Below, in pieces: positions 1 through 9,161 of a stretch of DNA of 64,000 nt (position 1 is the first letter of the stretch; the number at the start of each line of letters is the position of its first letter). Where the stretch lies: assembly GCF_946482605.1 (NCBI RefSeq), contig NZ_CAMLSE010000029.1:32621-96620 (forward strand), in the 5' to 3' direction. Both the position numbers and the translations under genes were made by a program. Source of the DNA: an uncultured Dyadobacter sp. (GTDB taxonomy: Bacteria > Bacteroidota > Bacteroidia > Cytophagales > Spirosomataceae). Below the pieces are notes generated by a model. The model saw nothing but the letters and a program-made list of their open reading frames with translations, was not told the origin of the DNA and ran no database searches.

Positions 1-1
1 A

Positions 2-82
2 GTCAGTGATTTTGTGACTAAACCGAGTACATTCGACGAGTTTGCGGAACTCGCTGCGGATATCCGGGACCGTTACTTATAG
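2..82 (+). CDS. C-terminal end of a response-regulator receiver protein (partial)
   Basis: The window opens inside a gene. Frame 2 reads 26 residues (VSDFVTKPSTFDEFAEL and on to IRDRYL) and then TAG. The D-F-V-x-K-P segment is the conserved beta5/Lys-Pro turn of CheY-like receiver domains, where the lysine contacts the phosphorylated aspartate, and the rest is the last helix. The protein is therefore probably a stand-alone receiver domain that ends here. The upstream part is outside the window, so the partner kinase is unknown. Confidence 0.6.
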   Translation, partial: VSDFVTKPSTFDEFAELAADIRDRYL

Positions 83-144
83 CCTGTCGCTTTTGTTCTA
101 TTTTCCTTTCTCCGGTCATCCGACCTTTGAAAGAAAAAAACGAT

Positions 145-636
145 ATGACAACGATGAATCTGATCCTGATTGCCTCCGCATTGGCCAGCGGCCTGATTGC
201 CGGTTTATTTTACAGCTATTCCTGCTCGGTCAATCCCGGGCTGGGCGCATTGCCCGATGTGGGCTACCTGGCCGCCATGCAATCGATCAACCGGGCCATA
301 CTCAATCCTGCTTTCTTTATCAGCTTTATGGGCACTCTTTTCCTGCTACCGCTGAGCACTTACCAGCATTTCGGAAGCGGCCAGCGGTTCTACTGGCTCG
401 TGGCCGCTACGCTGGTGTATGCGATCGGGACCTTTGGCGTAACGATTTTCGGGAATGTGCCGCTGAACGATGCTTTGGACAAAGTAAATCTCACTTCCTC
501 AACTGCGCAGGAACTGGCACAATTCCGGTTGCGTTTTGAAATTCCCTGGAACCGCCTCCATTTGATCCGCACCGTTGCATCGGTCGTTTCTTTTGCGATC
601 GTAGTGATTGCTTGCGTGACCAGCGGGAGCCGTTAA
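145..636 (+). CDS. DUF1772 (anthrone oxygenase-like) membrane protein
   Basis: A protein of 163 residues with four hydrophobic segments, roughly residues 4-24, 50-70, 80-103 and 137-158. The layout, with a conserved N-x-P-L-N-D loop between helices 3 and 4 (here VPLNDALDK) and an F-R-x-R-F-E-x-P-W-N-R-L-H region, fits the DUF1772 family of small integral membrane proteins. That family includes fungal anthrone oxygenases, but most bacterial members have no known role. I chose the ATG at 145; an upstream in-frame TTG at 127 would add six charged residues. The GNAT gene starts 14 bp downstream on the same strand, so the two may be cotranscribed. Confidence 0.75.
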   Translation: MTTMNLILIASALASGLIAGLFYSYSCSVNPGLGALPDVGYLAAMQSINRAILNPAFFISFMGTLFLLPLSTYQHFGSGQRFYWLVAATLVYAIGTFGVTIFGNVPLNDALDKVNLTSSTAQELAQFRLRFEIPWNRLHLIRTVASVVSFAIVVIACVTSGSR

Positions 637-650
637 TATTAGCTAAAACA

Positions 651-1142
651 ATGACCATCCGCGCCTACAAGCCCACCGATTACGCCGAATGCATTGAGGC
701 ATTCCACAGCAATGAACCCGAGTTTTTTGCGGAACAAGAACTGGAAGAGTTCCGTACGTTACTGGAAGATCTGGCGGATATTAAAAAAGGCGATTTTGCG
801 TCATCCACCCACTATTTTGTGGTTGAAACAGCGGGCCGGGTGGCTGCCTGTGCGGGTTTTTATCTCCCACCCGACGGCGGGCCAGCAATGCTCGTATGGG
901 GAATGGTAGCGCGACGGTTTCACCGGCAGGGTATCGGAAAGCTGCTGCTTACATTTCGGCTGGATAAAATACAGGAGCTGCACCCCGGCACACCGGTTAT
1001 CCTGGACACCACGCAATGGAGTTACCCATTCTTCGAAAAACTGGGTTTTCGCATTACCAAAATCACCAGCGACTTCTACGCCCCCGGCCTGGATCGCTAT
1101 GATATGGTGCGCGATGCACCCATTGTTACCAATCCAGCTTGA
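651..1142 (+). CDS. GNAT-family N-acetyltransferase
   Basis: A protein of 163 residues with the GNAT fold order. It opens with MTIRAYKPTDYAECIEAF (beta1-alpha1). The acetyl-CoA pyrophosphate loop is R-R-F-H-R-Q-G-I-G-K, the Q/R-x-x-G-x-G/A signature. The C-terminal W-S-Y-P-F-F-E-K-L-G-F is the usual beta5 'Y-x-x-x-G-F' element. Such enzymes move an acetyl group from acetyl-CoA to an amine; the substrate cannot be read from sequence. The start is the ATG at 651, because an open extension to 612 overlaps the upstream gene and adds no family sequence. The last 17 bp overlap the 3' end of the convergent glycosidase gene. Confidence 0.85.
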   Translation: MTIRAYKPTDYAECIEAFHSNEPEFFAEQELEEFRTLLEDLADIKKGDFASSTHYFVVETAGRVAACAGFYLPPDGGPAMLVWGMVARRFHRQGIGKLLLTFRLDKIQELHPGTPVILDTTQWSYPFFEKLGFRITKITSDFYAPGLDRYDMVRDAPIVTNPA

Positions 1143-2817
1143 TGAGCGATACCGCCTGACGGGGCAATGCAAGCGATAATTCGGTCTTTCCTCCCGAGAT
1201 TTTCACCTTACGCGGCGCGCCTGTCATCTCTAACTGGCCTGCCTTTTCCAACGTCGCGATCTGGGCGGCGGTAGGCTGCTGTGGCGAACCCATTTTCTTC
1301 CAGACTTCGTAGGAATTACTGTGGCTATTGTCGATCCGGTATTCAGTGACGGTTACCGACGAAACCGGTATACCATTCAGTACTAATGTAATCGGTTCCT
1401 CAGGCCCCTGCCTGTCATCGTCGTGGTAGTTCCACAGCATGACAGCAGCCGAGCGCGACCCTTTGGAGCCCAGCGCCCCGATATCGGTCTGCGCACCGCG
1501 GATACTCGAGTCCAGCACCATTTGCAGCGGGTACATGCGGTCGCTTTTTACCCGCACGCGGTCGCCGCCCATCTTGCCAAACATCCGGAACACATTCAGG
1601 ACGGGTTTGTCGACGCCGTTGGTAGCCAGATCGCGGAAGCCGTAAAACCAGGGTTGGTTTTCAAATTCAAACGACCAGGACACGGCCCCCAGAAAGTTAA
1701 CACCGTATTTGTCTTCCAACTCGTACTTGCGCGCGAATGTGGCCGCGGTGTAGCTCGAATACATCGTCCCGTTGCGATAAGCGTTCGAAGGATTGGTAGC
1801 CATGCCGCAGGCCGCACACCCTTCCGGATCCGACTCGCCTACGATCAACGGCAGGTTTTTGAACTGCGGATAGACCAGTACCGATTTAAAGCCGGTCTGG
1901 ATATCGCGTAACTGCGGGCTCATATTCATCCGGACCATACCGTCGATGAGCTTGGGCGAGCCTTTGGCATGGAACAGCACCGCATCGAGCGGCGCGCCGG
2001 TTTTGCCGGTAACATAGTTGGTCCCTTCCGCACAATGCTTTAAGAACGCTTCCAACCATTGGGTCCCTCCCTTACTGGATGTGCCTGCAATGTTCAGGCC
2101 GCCGATCTTCGCCGTAGGCAATGCCCGCTTGACGGCATCGGCAGAATAGTCGTATAATTTAAAAAACTCCTCCATGGACCCTTTCCAGTAGCCATTCGGC
2201 TCATTCCAGACCTCCCAATACCAGCTTTCCACTTCTTTCTGACCATAGCGCTCCACGCTGTGCTTCACCCAGTTGTAAACCAGGTCTGCCCATTTCTGAT
2301 AATCCTTGGGCGGATAGGCCCAGCCCGTCATGATGCGGCTGTACGGGTCGCCGGGCTTCCAATCGTGCTGGTAAGGCTGCGGGTGTGTGGATAATGCTTC
2401 GGGCATAAAGCCGATTTGCGCCAGCGGCTTCATCCCCCTTTTGACATATGTATCAAAAATACTGTCGACAATCGCCCAATTGTAAACCGGTTTACCGTTG
2501 CTGTCTTCGGTGTAGGCATTGGTGGAGCCCCATTTGAGGGCGGGGGTGCCGTCTCCTGTGCACAGCAGGCAATGCGCACGCACATATACGGGGACGGGGC
2601 TCAATGCCGCAATTTCGGACAGCAGTTTTTGACCGTCCTTCATGTAAGTATAATTGGGTTCATCGTAGCCAAACCACGCCCAAACCGGTTTCATAGGAGC
2701 TATTTTTTTGCTGAAATCTACCTCGACGCGTACCGGTTGCCCTTGCGCAAACAGTGCATGCAGATTCGGGAATACCAGACATAAAAATAGCGATGCAGCG
2801 CGAAAACGGAAGGTCAT
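1126..2817 (-). CDS. Secreted GH39-like glycoside hydrolase
   Basis: A protein of 563 residues with an N-terminal signal peptide ending around LHALFAQ, so it is exported. The body is a TIM-barrel glycosidase of the GH-A clan. W-E-V-W-N-E-P-N-G-Y-W places the acid/base Glu near residue 206, and L-I-V-G-E-S-D-P-E-G gives a plausible nucleophile Glu near 328, as in GH39 beta-xylosidases. A beta-rich C-terminal part follows (from about residue 400), as in GH39 enzymes. The substrate is probably a xylosyl or similar beta-linked sugar, but this is inference. I chose the ATG at 2817 because it begins the signal peptide; the reading frame is open a further 63 bp upstream. It is transcribed alone, convergent with the GNAT gene. 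Confidence 0.8.
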   Translation of the reverse strand: MTFRFRAASLFLCLVFPNLHALFAQGQPVRVEVDFSKKIAPMKPVWAWFGYDEPNYTYMKDGQKLLSEIAALSPVPVYVRAHCLLCTGDGTPALKWGSTNAYTEDSNGKPVYNWAIVDSIFDTYVKRGMKPLAQIGFMPEALSTHPQPYQHDWKPGDPYSRIMTGWAYPPKDYQKWADLVYNWVKHSVERYGQKEVESWYWEVWNEPNGYWKGSMEEFFKLYDYSADAVKRALPTAKIGGLNIAGTSSKGGTQWLEAFLKHCAEGTNYVTGKTGAPLDAVLFHAKGSPKLIDGMVRMNMSPQLRDIQTGFKSVLVYPQFKNLPLIVGESDPEGCAACGMATNPSNAYRNGTMYSSYTAATFARKYELEDKYGVNFLGAVSWSFEFENQPWFYGFRDLATNGVDKPVLNVFRMFGKMGGDRVRVKSDRMYPLQMVLDSSIRGAQTDIGALGSKGSRSAAVMLWNYHDDDRQGPEEPITLVLNGIPVSSVTVTEYRIDNSHSNSYEVWKKMGSPQQPTAAQIATLEKAGQLEMTGAPRKVKISGGKTELSLALPRQAVSLIKLDW

Positions 2818-2824
2818 AGTTGAG

Positions 2825-2860
2825 CAAAGTATTTGATACGCGGTGAAAAACGACATTTGT
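2825..2860 (-). promoter_or_regulatory. Candidate Bacteroidota-type promoter for the GH39-like gene
   Basis: On the minus strand, TACTTTG (2831-2825) matches the Bacteroidota -7 consensus TAnnTTTG just upstream of the ATG at 2817, with a T-rich stretch about 20 bp further upstream in place of the -33 TTG box. The leader would be very short. This is a sequence match only. Confidence 0.3.
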
Positions 2861-2892
2861 CTCCGATCTACCTGCGGCATTTGATTTTTTTA

Positions 2893-2924
2893 CAAAAACA
2901 AAAACCTCCCGGAAACCCGTGAGG
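2893..2924 (-). terminator. Rho-independent terminator of the receptor gene
   Basis: On the minus strand an eight-base stem with one mismatch (CCTCACGG / CCGGGAGG) is followed by a T-rich tract. It lies about 30 bp past the stop codon of the TonB-receptor-like gene, in the right orientation to end its transcript. Confidence 0.5.
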
Positions 2925-2955
2925 CTTTGCATTCCTGTGGCGCCGTGGCGCTGCC

Positions 2956-5400
2956 TTATTCTACCCTTCCCTTTTCGTCATCCGACGCGTTGTTGCTGTG
3001 CCTTCGTTTCCGGGCAAATGTATCCTTGCCAAAACGATAGGAGAATGCCAATCCGATGCGCCGGGTATCCGATTCGCTCACCTGGCGATAATCCGACCGG
3101 CGGATGCTGATCGATCTGTTGTGATAAACCCAGGAATGGAACAGGTCTTCGAAATTCAGGGACAATGCACCTTTTCCTTTCCATAACTTCTTCTGAATAC
3201 CCCCATTTACGCGATACATGCCTGATGTGAGTGCCTGGCCGTTCACGTCCCGGCTTGCATAATAGCCTCCCAGCTCCGCATTCCAGCCGTGGCCAAGGTT
3301 GAAATAGTTGTTGACCTCCAACCGCGCGAGGTTATAACTAAAATTGAGCTCCTCGGTGTAAACCGGCCCGCGGGTCTTGATACGCGACAAGCGAAGTGTT
3401 GTATTGATATACCACCATTTCGTGAGGGAATGGGAAACGGTCGTGTTCAGCAGCACCATATAGCCATTGGCGATGTTCTGCGGACGGGTAGTAAAAATAT
3501 CTCCTTCCGCTCTGGTAGTCGTGAAAATTACATCCGTAAAGTGGTTGTAGCTCAAACCCATGTTCAAAAGCTGCTTGTGCTGATATTTCAGCTCTACACG
3601 GTTCTGGTATTGCGGGGTCAATGCGGGGTTACCTGAACTGTAACTGTACTGATCCTTGTACAGCACGAAGGGGTTCAGCAGTTGGTAATTGGGACGATTG
3701 ATACGTCTTACCGCCATGAGCACGAAGCTGTTGTTACCTTGCTCATCGAGCTTGTAATTCAGAAATACGCTCGGAAACAGCCTGGTGTAATTTTTGGTAA
3801 AACGCATGGCCAGCACCGAATCGTTGCCCAGCTGATTTCCCCTGGCAACGGTATTTTCCACCCGCAGCCCCAGCTGCATGCCGAAACGCTTCCATTTCTT
3901 CTGCCCGCTCACGTAAGCGGCGCTGATCATTTCACGGTATTGAAAATGGTTCGATCTGCGGTTATCGATCACCGGGTTACCGTCGATGACATTGTAATGG
4001 TTGAATACAAAATCGTTGTCTACAAAACTTGCTTTGATCCCGGCTTCAATCCGTGCATTGTTTTTCAGCGGATGTACATAATCAGCTTTGGCGGTATAAA
4101 TGTTGATATCCGAGGGAATCCGGTAGAGGAACAGCGCATTGGCAGTCGTTACCGCTTCCGGGTTGAACGTGGTGCTTCGCAGATCCTGGTTGCCGCGGGT
4201 GTGGTAGTTAAGATAATTGGCATCTGCGGCCAGCTCGCGACCCTTGTCATTGAACTTGTGAAGCATGTTGAGGTTAATGCCCGTGTTGTTGCGGGTATCT
4301 TTGGATGCGGTGCTGCCTGTGCCGGAGCCGTCGGGCTTGCCTGCTGCATTAAACTGGTGGCTGCGGTAAGCGAAATCTCCGTTGCGTCCCGAACCGTTCA
4401 GGTTTACGATCATCCCGTAGGTCGTTTTTGAGGTGGCGGCAAAGTCGAGTCCGGCATTGGCATTGTAACCACTGCCTCCATACTTCAGGTCGTTGGTCAG
4501 GTCGACGGTTGAAGTAAGGCCTCCATTTTCATTATAAAACCTGCGGTTGAACCGGTCGAACGTATAGTTTTTTTCATAACTGTACCCCAGGTTGGCGAAT
4601 AAATTGACTTTTCGCCGGTTGTAGTTGAGGTTAATGACGTCGTTGCTTCGTGCATAACGACCCTGGCTAGCGCCCAGCGACACGTTGCCGGTCAGGCCAC
4701 CAACCCGCGTCTTTTTCAAGCGGATGTCGATGATCGCATTGCCTGCCGCATCGTATTTCGCGGGTGGATTATCCAGCAGTTCGATCTTGTCCAACACGCC
4801 GCCGGGAAGCGATTTCAGATAGGCTGCCAGGTCGGCACCCGACATGTAGGTGCTACGGCCGTCGATCAGCACCAGTACCCCACCCTTTCCATTGAGGCTG
4901 ATTTCACCGTTGGTCGACACGGAAACGCCGGGCGTTTTCCCCAGTACTTCCAGCGTGTTGCTCGTGGCACTGCCCAGCATGGAACCTACATGCACGATCG
5001 TGCGATCCATTTCCTGCTCAATCAGCGGCTTTTGCGCCTTGATGACCACTTCTTTGAGCTCAATGCTTTTTGCCGGCAACAGAATGATAACGGGCAAGGC
5101 AATAGCCGGATGCGCATCATCGATCGTCAGTGTGGTACTTACATAATCTTTCTGCCCCAGAGCCGTGACGGCCAGCAGGTAGGCATTGCCCGGAAGATTG
5201 ACAAACCGGAAGTTACCGGCGGCATCGGTAGCGTCGCCGGTGACGAAGGTCGAGTCGGAGGCCTTTAAGAGCCGTACCGTGGCACCAGGCAGTGTCTGAT
5301 TGCCCGAATCTTTGACGGTACCTGAAATGGACCTGCCCGACTGGGCCAATGCGGCGGAGAGGGCAAAAAAGAAGATCAGGGAAGTGATGAGCGTTTTCAT
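2956..5400 (-). CDS. TonB-dependent receptor-like outer membrane beta-barrel protein
   Basis: A protein of 814 residues. The signal peptide (MKTLITSLIFFFALSAALAQ) is followed by a CarboxypepD_reg-like beta-sandwich at about 23-105 (GRSISGTVKDSGNQTLPGA). A plug-like domain at about 115-235 contains L-G-K-T-P-G-V-S-V and G-G-V-L-V-L-I-D-G-R. A long C-terminal barrel ends in a R-I-G-L-A-F-S-Y-R-F-G strand. This is the architecture of the Bacteroidota OMP_b-brl_3 branch of TonB-dependent receptors, smaller than SusC proteins. No SusD partner is adjacent, so uptake of an iron chelate or peptide, or a non-transport role, is as likely as glycan uptake. The gene is divergent from the LytS/LytTR pair across a 243-bp spacer, which suggests that pair may regulate it. 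The hydrophilic tail of about 25 residues is unusual for a barrel. Confidence 0.85.
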   Translation of the reverse strand: MKTLITSLIFFFALSAALAQSGRSISGTVKDSGNQTLPGATVRLLKASDSTFVTGDATDAAGNFRFVNLPGNAYLLAVTALGQKDYVSTTLTIDDAHPAIALPVIILLPAKSIELKEVVIKAQKPLIEQEMDRTIVHVGSMLGSATSNTLEVLGKTPGVSVSTNGEISLNGKGGVLVLIDGRSTYMSGADLAAYLKSLPGGVLDKIELLDNPPAKYDAAGNAIIDIRLKKTRVGGLTGNVSLGASQGRYARSNDVINLNYNRRKVNLFANLGYSYEKNYTFDRFNRRFYNENGGLTSTVDLTNDLKYGGSGYNANAGLDFAATSKTTYGMIVNLNGSGRNGDFAYRSHQFNAAGKPDGSGTGSTASKDTRNNTGINLNMLHKFNDKGRELAADANYLNYHTRGNQDLRSTTFNPEAVTTANALFLYRIPSDINIYTAKADYVHPLKNNARIEAGIKASFVDNDFVFNHYNVIDGNPVIDNRRSNHFQYREMISAAYVSGQKKWKRFGMQLGLRVENTVARGNQLGNDSVLAMRFTKNYTRLFPSVFLNYKLDEQGNNSFVLMAVRRINRPNYQLLNPFVLYKDQYSYSSGNPALTPQYQNRVELKYQHKQLLNMGLSYNHFTDVIFTTTRAEGDIFTTRPQNIANGYMVLLNTTVSHSLTKWWYINTTLRLSRIKTRGPVYTEELNFSYNLARLEVNNYFNLGHGWNAELGGYYASRDVNGQALTSGMYRVNGGIQKKLWKGKGALSLNFEDLFHSWVYHNRSISIRRSDYRQVSESDTRRIGLAFSYRFGKDTFARKRRHSNNASDDEKGRVE

Positions 5401-5643
5401 GGCGGTTTGTTTGAATCGTTGTTCGACGGGTCAAATATTGCCCGGCTGTGTAACCTCCTGAAATAAATGTGTCGTAACTTCCCGGAACCCTGACGGAACC
5501 TGCATTTAGCCTGTCCAACGGGTTTGACACCCTTCCGCATCTGTCTGTCATGAAATTGGGTAAATCCGGCCGTCTGATTCCGTGCATTCCTATGATCCCG
5601 CCATATTTGTCAACCGATTTACGGGCTTAAACCGAATGGAGCA

Positions 5644-6684
5644 ATGAGTGTAATCATCAGCAATAAAGACAAGGAAGCGACCCGCAACGCCATTTATGTG
5701 GTGCTGACCGCCGCAGCCGCGGTACCGGCTTATCTTGCCATTAACACTTACCTGCGGACAATCGGGACGCATGAGGACGAGGCTTTGGCCACCGCCGGGA
5801 CTATCGCGCTGCTCGGGTGTGTATTTACGGGACGTCACCTGGCCACGATCTGGTCGGCCAGGCAGCGGGCGATTCCCAGGAACGTGCTCAATGGCCTGGC
5901 CGTCACCATTGCGGTATGTTTCTTGTGGCTCTTCATCCATGCCGATTTCCAGATTCACTCCTATCAGGCTATTAATCTCCTTTTGTACTGGCTGCCGTTT
6001 CTGGCCATCGGGTTATGCCTGGGCGCATTGATCAAGTTGTTCAGGATCAGCACACAAAAAGAACTGGAAGCAGCGCAAAGCCAGGCCGCGCACAGCCAGA
6101 GCGAACTGCATTTGCTGCAATCGCAGCTGAGCCCGCATTTTCTCTTCAATACCCTCAATAACATGTACGGGCTCTCGATTACACAGCACGAAAAGATTCC
6201 GCCCCTGCTGCTGAAACTCTCAGACCTGTTACGCTACTCGGTATACGAGGCCAACGAAACCTATGTGCCGCTGCGGGACGAGATCGCCTATATCCACAAT
6301 TACATCGACTTCGAAAAGCTGCGGATTGGCGATCGCCTGGAATTAAAAGTTGATATTGAAAATCCGGATGACAATGCGGTCCATATTGCGCCGATGCTGT
6401 TGATCGTATTCATCGAAAATGCATTCAAGCATTCCAAAAACACCGCCGAGCCCAGGATATTTATTGAAATAGGACTAAAAATCTGGGGCAACTCCATACT
6501 TTTTTACCTGAAAAACTCGCATAGCAGAACCGATCCGACACATAGTTCCGTCGAAAAACACAGCGGCTTCGGGCTGACCAATGTCGCCAAGCGGCTGCAA
6601 TTGCTTTATCCCAACCAGCATGATCTCTCGGTTGAGAACGAGGAGACGAGCTATTCCGTTAATTTACGCCTGAACATCCGATGA
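5644..6684 (+). CDS. LytS/YehU-type sensor histidine kinase
   Basis: A protein of 346 residues. Four transmembrane helices lie in the first 130 residues (about 16-36, 50-68, 82-100, 110-130). A short coiled linker leads to the His_kinase domain (PF06580), whose motif Q-L-S-P-H-F-L-F-N-T-L-N-N carries the phosphorylated His at about 165. The ATPase domain has an N box (F-I-E-N-A-F-K-H) and a late glycine motif (G-F-G-L-T-N). It should phosphorylate the LytTR regulator encoded 1 bp downstream. No extracellular sensor domain is visible, so the signal is probably sensed in the membrane. The ATG at 5644 gives the full first helix. Confidence 0.92.
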   Translation: MSVIISNKDKEATRNAIYVVLTAAAAVPAYLAINTYLRTIGTHEDEALATAGTIALLGCVFTGRHLATIWSARQRAIPRNVLNGLAVTIAVCFLWLFIHADFQIHSYQAINLLLYWLPFLAIGLCLGALIKLFRISTQKELEAAQSQAAHSQSELHLLQSQLSPHFLFNTLNNMYGLSITQHEKIPPLLLKLSDLLRYSVYEANETYVPLRDEIAYIHNYIDFEKLRIGDRLELKVDIENPDDNAVHIAPMLLIVFIENAFKHSKNTAEPRIFIEIGLKIWGNSILFYLKNSHSRTDPTHSSVEKHSGFGLTNVAKRLQLLYPNQHDLSVENEETSYSVNLRLNIR

Positions 6685-6685
6685 T

Positions 6686-7402
6686 ATGACCCAGATCGAC
6701 TGTCTGATCGTAGACGACGAGCCCATTGCACGAGACATTATCCGCACCTATTGCGGACATCTCCCCTACCTGCGTGTAGTGGCGGCATGTGCCACCGCAC
6801 TGGAGGCCAAAGCTGCATTGTTACAGAACCGCGTAGATATACTGTTCCTCGATATCAATATGCCGGTCATCGACGGCATTTCGTTTCTGAAAACACTGAA
6901 AAGCCCCCCACAGGTCATATTCACCACTGCATACAAGGAGTATGCGATCGACGCTTTCGATCTGGCAGCCTGCGACTACTTGCTCAAACCGTTTTCACTG
7001 GAACGGTTTATGGTAGCGGTGGACAAAGCGATGGAGAAAATACAGCCTGCCGGCGGTGCGACTGCCACCGGGATTCCGGAGCAGAAGGAGGAAGACTTTC
7101 TGTTCCTGAAAGCCGACGGAAAAATTTACAAGATCCTGCACGATGACCTTTTGTATGCCGAAGCAAATGGCAACTACACCAAAGTCAGGACGGTACAGCA
7201 CACGCTGCTCCCGGCCATGACTTTCTCGGGCTTCGAGGAACTGGTGCCCAAATCGCGCTTTCTGCGGATTCACCGTTCTTTCATCATCAACAAGTCCAAA
7301 ATAGACCATATTGAAGGCAACCGGGTTTTGATAGACCATACCGAAATACCCATCGGCAGTAATTACAGGGAGCAGTTTTTGAAACAGCTCGGATTAGCAT
7401 AA
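6686..7402 (+). CDS. LytTR-family response regulator
   Basis: A protein of 238 residues. The receiver domain spans 1-120, with the acidic pair D10/D11, the phosphoacceptor D56 in I-L-F-L-D-I-N-M-P, and the K-P at Y-L-L-K-P-F. A LytTR DNA-binding domain follows from about 135 (F-L-F-L-K-A-D-G-K-I-Y to the end). The ATG lies 1 bp after the kinase stop codon, so the two are translationally coupled and form a two-component pair. LytTR proteins bind short direct repeats; likely targets are the divergent receptor promoter or the pair itself, but I see no convincing operator. Confidence 0.93.
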   Translation: MTQIDCLIVDDEPIARDIIRTYCGHLPYLRVVAACATALEAKAALLQNRVDILFLDINMPVIDGISFLKTLKSPPQVIFTTAYKEYAIDAFDLAACDYLLKPFSLERFMVAVDKAMEKIQPAGGATATGIPEQKEEDFLFLKADGKIYKILHDDLLYAEANGNYTKVRTVQHTLLPAMTFSGFEELVPKSRFLRIHRSFIINKSKIDHIEGNRVLIDHTEIPIGSNYREQFLKQLGLA

Positions 7403-7425
7403 AAAAAGCAGGGATTGCTCCCTGC
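7401..7425 (-). terminator. Rho-independent terminator of the small porin gene
   Basis: A perfect 7-bp stem, GCAGGGA-TTGC-TCCCTGC, is flanked by seven A residues on the plus strand, which become a T run after the stem on the minus strand. It lies 29 bp beyond the porin stop codon and overlaps the last codon of the LytTR gene. Confidence 0.75.
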
Positions 7426-7453
7426 CCTATGGTTTGTGCTGCCGGCCGATGTA

Positions 7454-8032
7454 CTACTTACGTGCCGGAATCGCAAAGAAAAGGCTGACCTGGATCACGC
7501 TATTTTTGAAATCGGGATTCTGAGCCGCGGTCTTATCAAAGTCTCCCACTTTCGAGAAGCCTGCAATGTAACGCGCACCGAGACCTAATCCGAAACCGGC
7601 CTGGTAACCAAGTCCTACCGCTCCTGCGAGGTCCAGATTTTTGGCAAAATGGTCGATTGTCTGATCAGGAATATCTTCGCCGGTTTTGAAGGAAGCCTGC
7701 GGACCAAACTCAAAGTAGAAGCCGCCCTTGGTGCGGAATTTGAGCATTACCGGAACCGTCACGTAGGTTGTTTTGAACTTCGGTTTCTGGCTTCCGTTGT
7801 CGATTTTGGCTCCCTGGGTAGAGAAAAGCACCTCCGGCTGGATCGAAAATACCTGCCCGACCCCAAAATTCAGAATACCTCCCAGATGGTAGCCAACCAA
7901 TGCTTCGGATTCAAAGTCGCTGCCTGTATAGTTGCTGACGTTCACGCCCACTTTCGGACCAAAAGAGAAGGATTGCGCAAATGCGGCACTACTGAACACC
8001 GACAGCAGGATAAACAAAGAGATCTTTTTCAT
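7454..8032 (-). CDS. Small outer-membrane beta-barrel protein (porin family)
   Basis: A protein of 192 residues with a clear signal peptide (MKKISLFILLSVFSSAAFAQ) and repeated alternating strands such as F-S-F-G-P-K-V-G-V-N-V and F-G-L-G-L-G-A-R-Y-I-A-G-F, as in the Bacteroidota OMP_b-brl_2 (PF13568) family. These eight-stranded barrels sit in the outer membrane; most have no assigned function. The last strand is S-V-I-Q-V-S-L-F-F-A-I-P. The gene is transcribed alone, with its own terminator. Confidence 0.85.
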   Translation of the reverse strand: MKKISLFILLSVFSSAAFAQSFSFGPKVGVNVSNYTGSDFESEALVGYHLGGILNFGVGQVFSIQPEVLFSTQGAKIDNGSQKPKFKTTYVTVPVMLKFRTKGGFYFEFGPQASFKTGEDIPDQTIDHFAKNLDLAGAVGLGYQAGFGLGLGARYIAGFSKVGDFDKTAAQNPDFKNSVIQVSLFFAIPARK

Positions 8033-8189
8033 GTTTTTGAGTTTAAATGGTTTTTAAAATGTGGATTCGAAAACCTGAATTCAAAAATCATGCCAAATAC
8101 AGAACGGGCTATGCTGCGGTTACTAATAATGCTACTAAATCCTCTATCCGTCCTGCTTTTGCGCAGAAATCAGCACCCGCCTCAAATTA

Positions 8190-9161
8190 CTAAGGCAATC
8201 GAAAAAGGCGGAAATACATCTGCGCCGGTGTTCCATTTTTAAGTTCCCCCAGGCCGAATACCTGCGTAGGCGTGACTTTCAGGACACTTCCGCCATTGGA
8301 ACCGATATCGGATTTCAGGTCAATAAACATAATCTGGGCGCGGTTCATGAAGTTATTGATGGCGACAGGCTCCTGCAACGGATTGTTTCTTCTCCTGCTT
8401 TTCTTACGCTGTTCCCGGTTGTATTGTTCGAGGTTCACATACGGGTCCACATTGGTTTTTGCCGAGTCGGCGGGATCTGCCTTTTCATGTGTCAACGACT
8501 GAAACAAATCGACGGACAACGAAATTCGGTCTTCCCTGGCTTTCAGCGTTCTTCTGTCACCTTGCACATGCTTCTTTTTGAAAAGCCGCCTGGTCCTCAC
8601 AGGCGCATACAGATCGATCTTAATTTCCGCTTTCTTATTCACCTCATCCTCATCGCCCACTAACCGGAACCGGCCAAATTTGATCTTGTTTTTCTTGACA
8701 TACTTCTTCGAACTGTTCAGCAAATCCATTCGAATTCCGTAACTCCTTTTCCAGTTCACCTTTCCCGGCTTTTTGGTATGTTCTTCGGGGAAAATGATCG
8801 AGCGCATCAAAGCTCTTCCATCGCGGTACAGATATAATTCCACATTCTGGATCAGAGAGTCGGTCGCGCGGTTGGGATCATTGTCATAAGATGTAAACCA
8901 CTTGTAGGTAAAATCCTGCATTTCTCTATTACTCCTGGTATTTGGTGTGATCTCGATCTGCCGCCAGTAAATGTTCATCCTGAAAAAGTTACTGTCGGGA
9001 ACATCGTAATAGAGAAGATTCCTGCTGATTTGGGCAGGCTTACCCAGTTCATCATTAAACGACTCCCAATGCCCTTTTTTCTCGACGACTTTGCAGCCCG
9101 CCAATTTGATCGCCAGGGCCACAAACAGGCATACACCGATCACTGCTTTCAGAGTTCTCAT
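8190..9161 (-). CDS. Putative lipoprotein of unknown function
   Basis: A protein of 323 residues. The N-terminus MRTLKAVIGVCLFVALAIKLAGC is a lipoprotein signal with the lipobox L-A-G-C, so Cys23 should be lipidated. The mature part is charged and has no domain I recognise. A basic segment (K-K-S-R-R-R-N-N-P) lies near residue 265, and K/R-rich strands suggest a beta-rich fold. I chose the ATG at 9161: it creates a 4-bp ATGA overlap with the upstream gene and begins the signal peptide, whereas the frame extending to 9242 overlaps that gene by 85 bp. It is the second gene of a two-gene unit. Confidence 0.7.
   Translation of the reverse strand: MRTLKAVIGVCLFVALAIKLAGCKVVEKKGHWESFNDELGKPAQISRNLLYYDVPDSNFFRMNIYWRQIEITPNTRSNREMQDFTYKWFTSYDNDPNRATDSLIQNVELYLYRDGRALMRSIIFPEEHTKKPGKVNWKRSYGIRMDLLNSSKKYVKKNKIKFGRFRLVGDEDEVNKKAEIKIDLYAPVRTRRLFKKKHVQGDRRTLKAREDRISLSVDLFQSLTHEKADPADSAKTNVDPYVNLEQYNREQRKKSRRRNNPLQEPVAINNFMNRAQIMFIDLKSDIGSNGGSVLKVTPTQVFGLGELKNGTPAQMYFRLFRLP

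Noticed and set aside
1423..1911. Long open frame on the plus strand inside the glycosidase gene
   Set aside because: It is antisense to a gene with clear catalytic motifs and has an Arg/His/Val-rich composition typical of a shadow frame.
3682..4431. 249-codon open frame on the plus strand inside the receptor gene
   Set aside because: It is antisense to the beta-barrel gene, with no motif or start context of its own.
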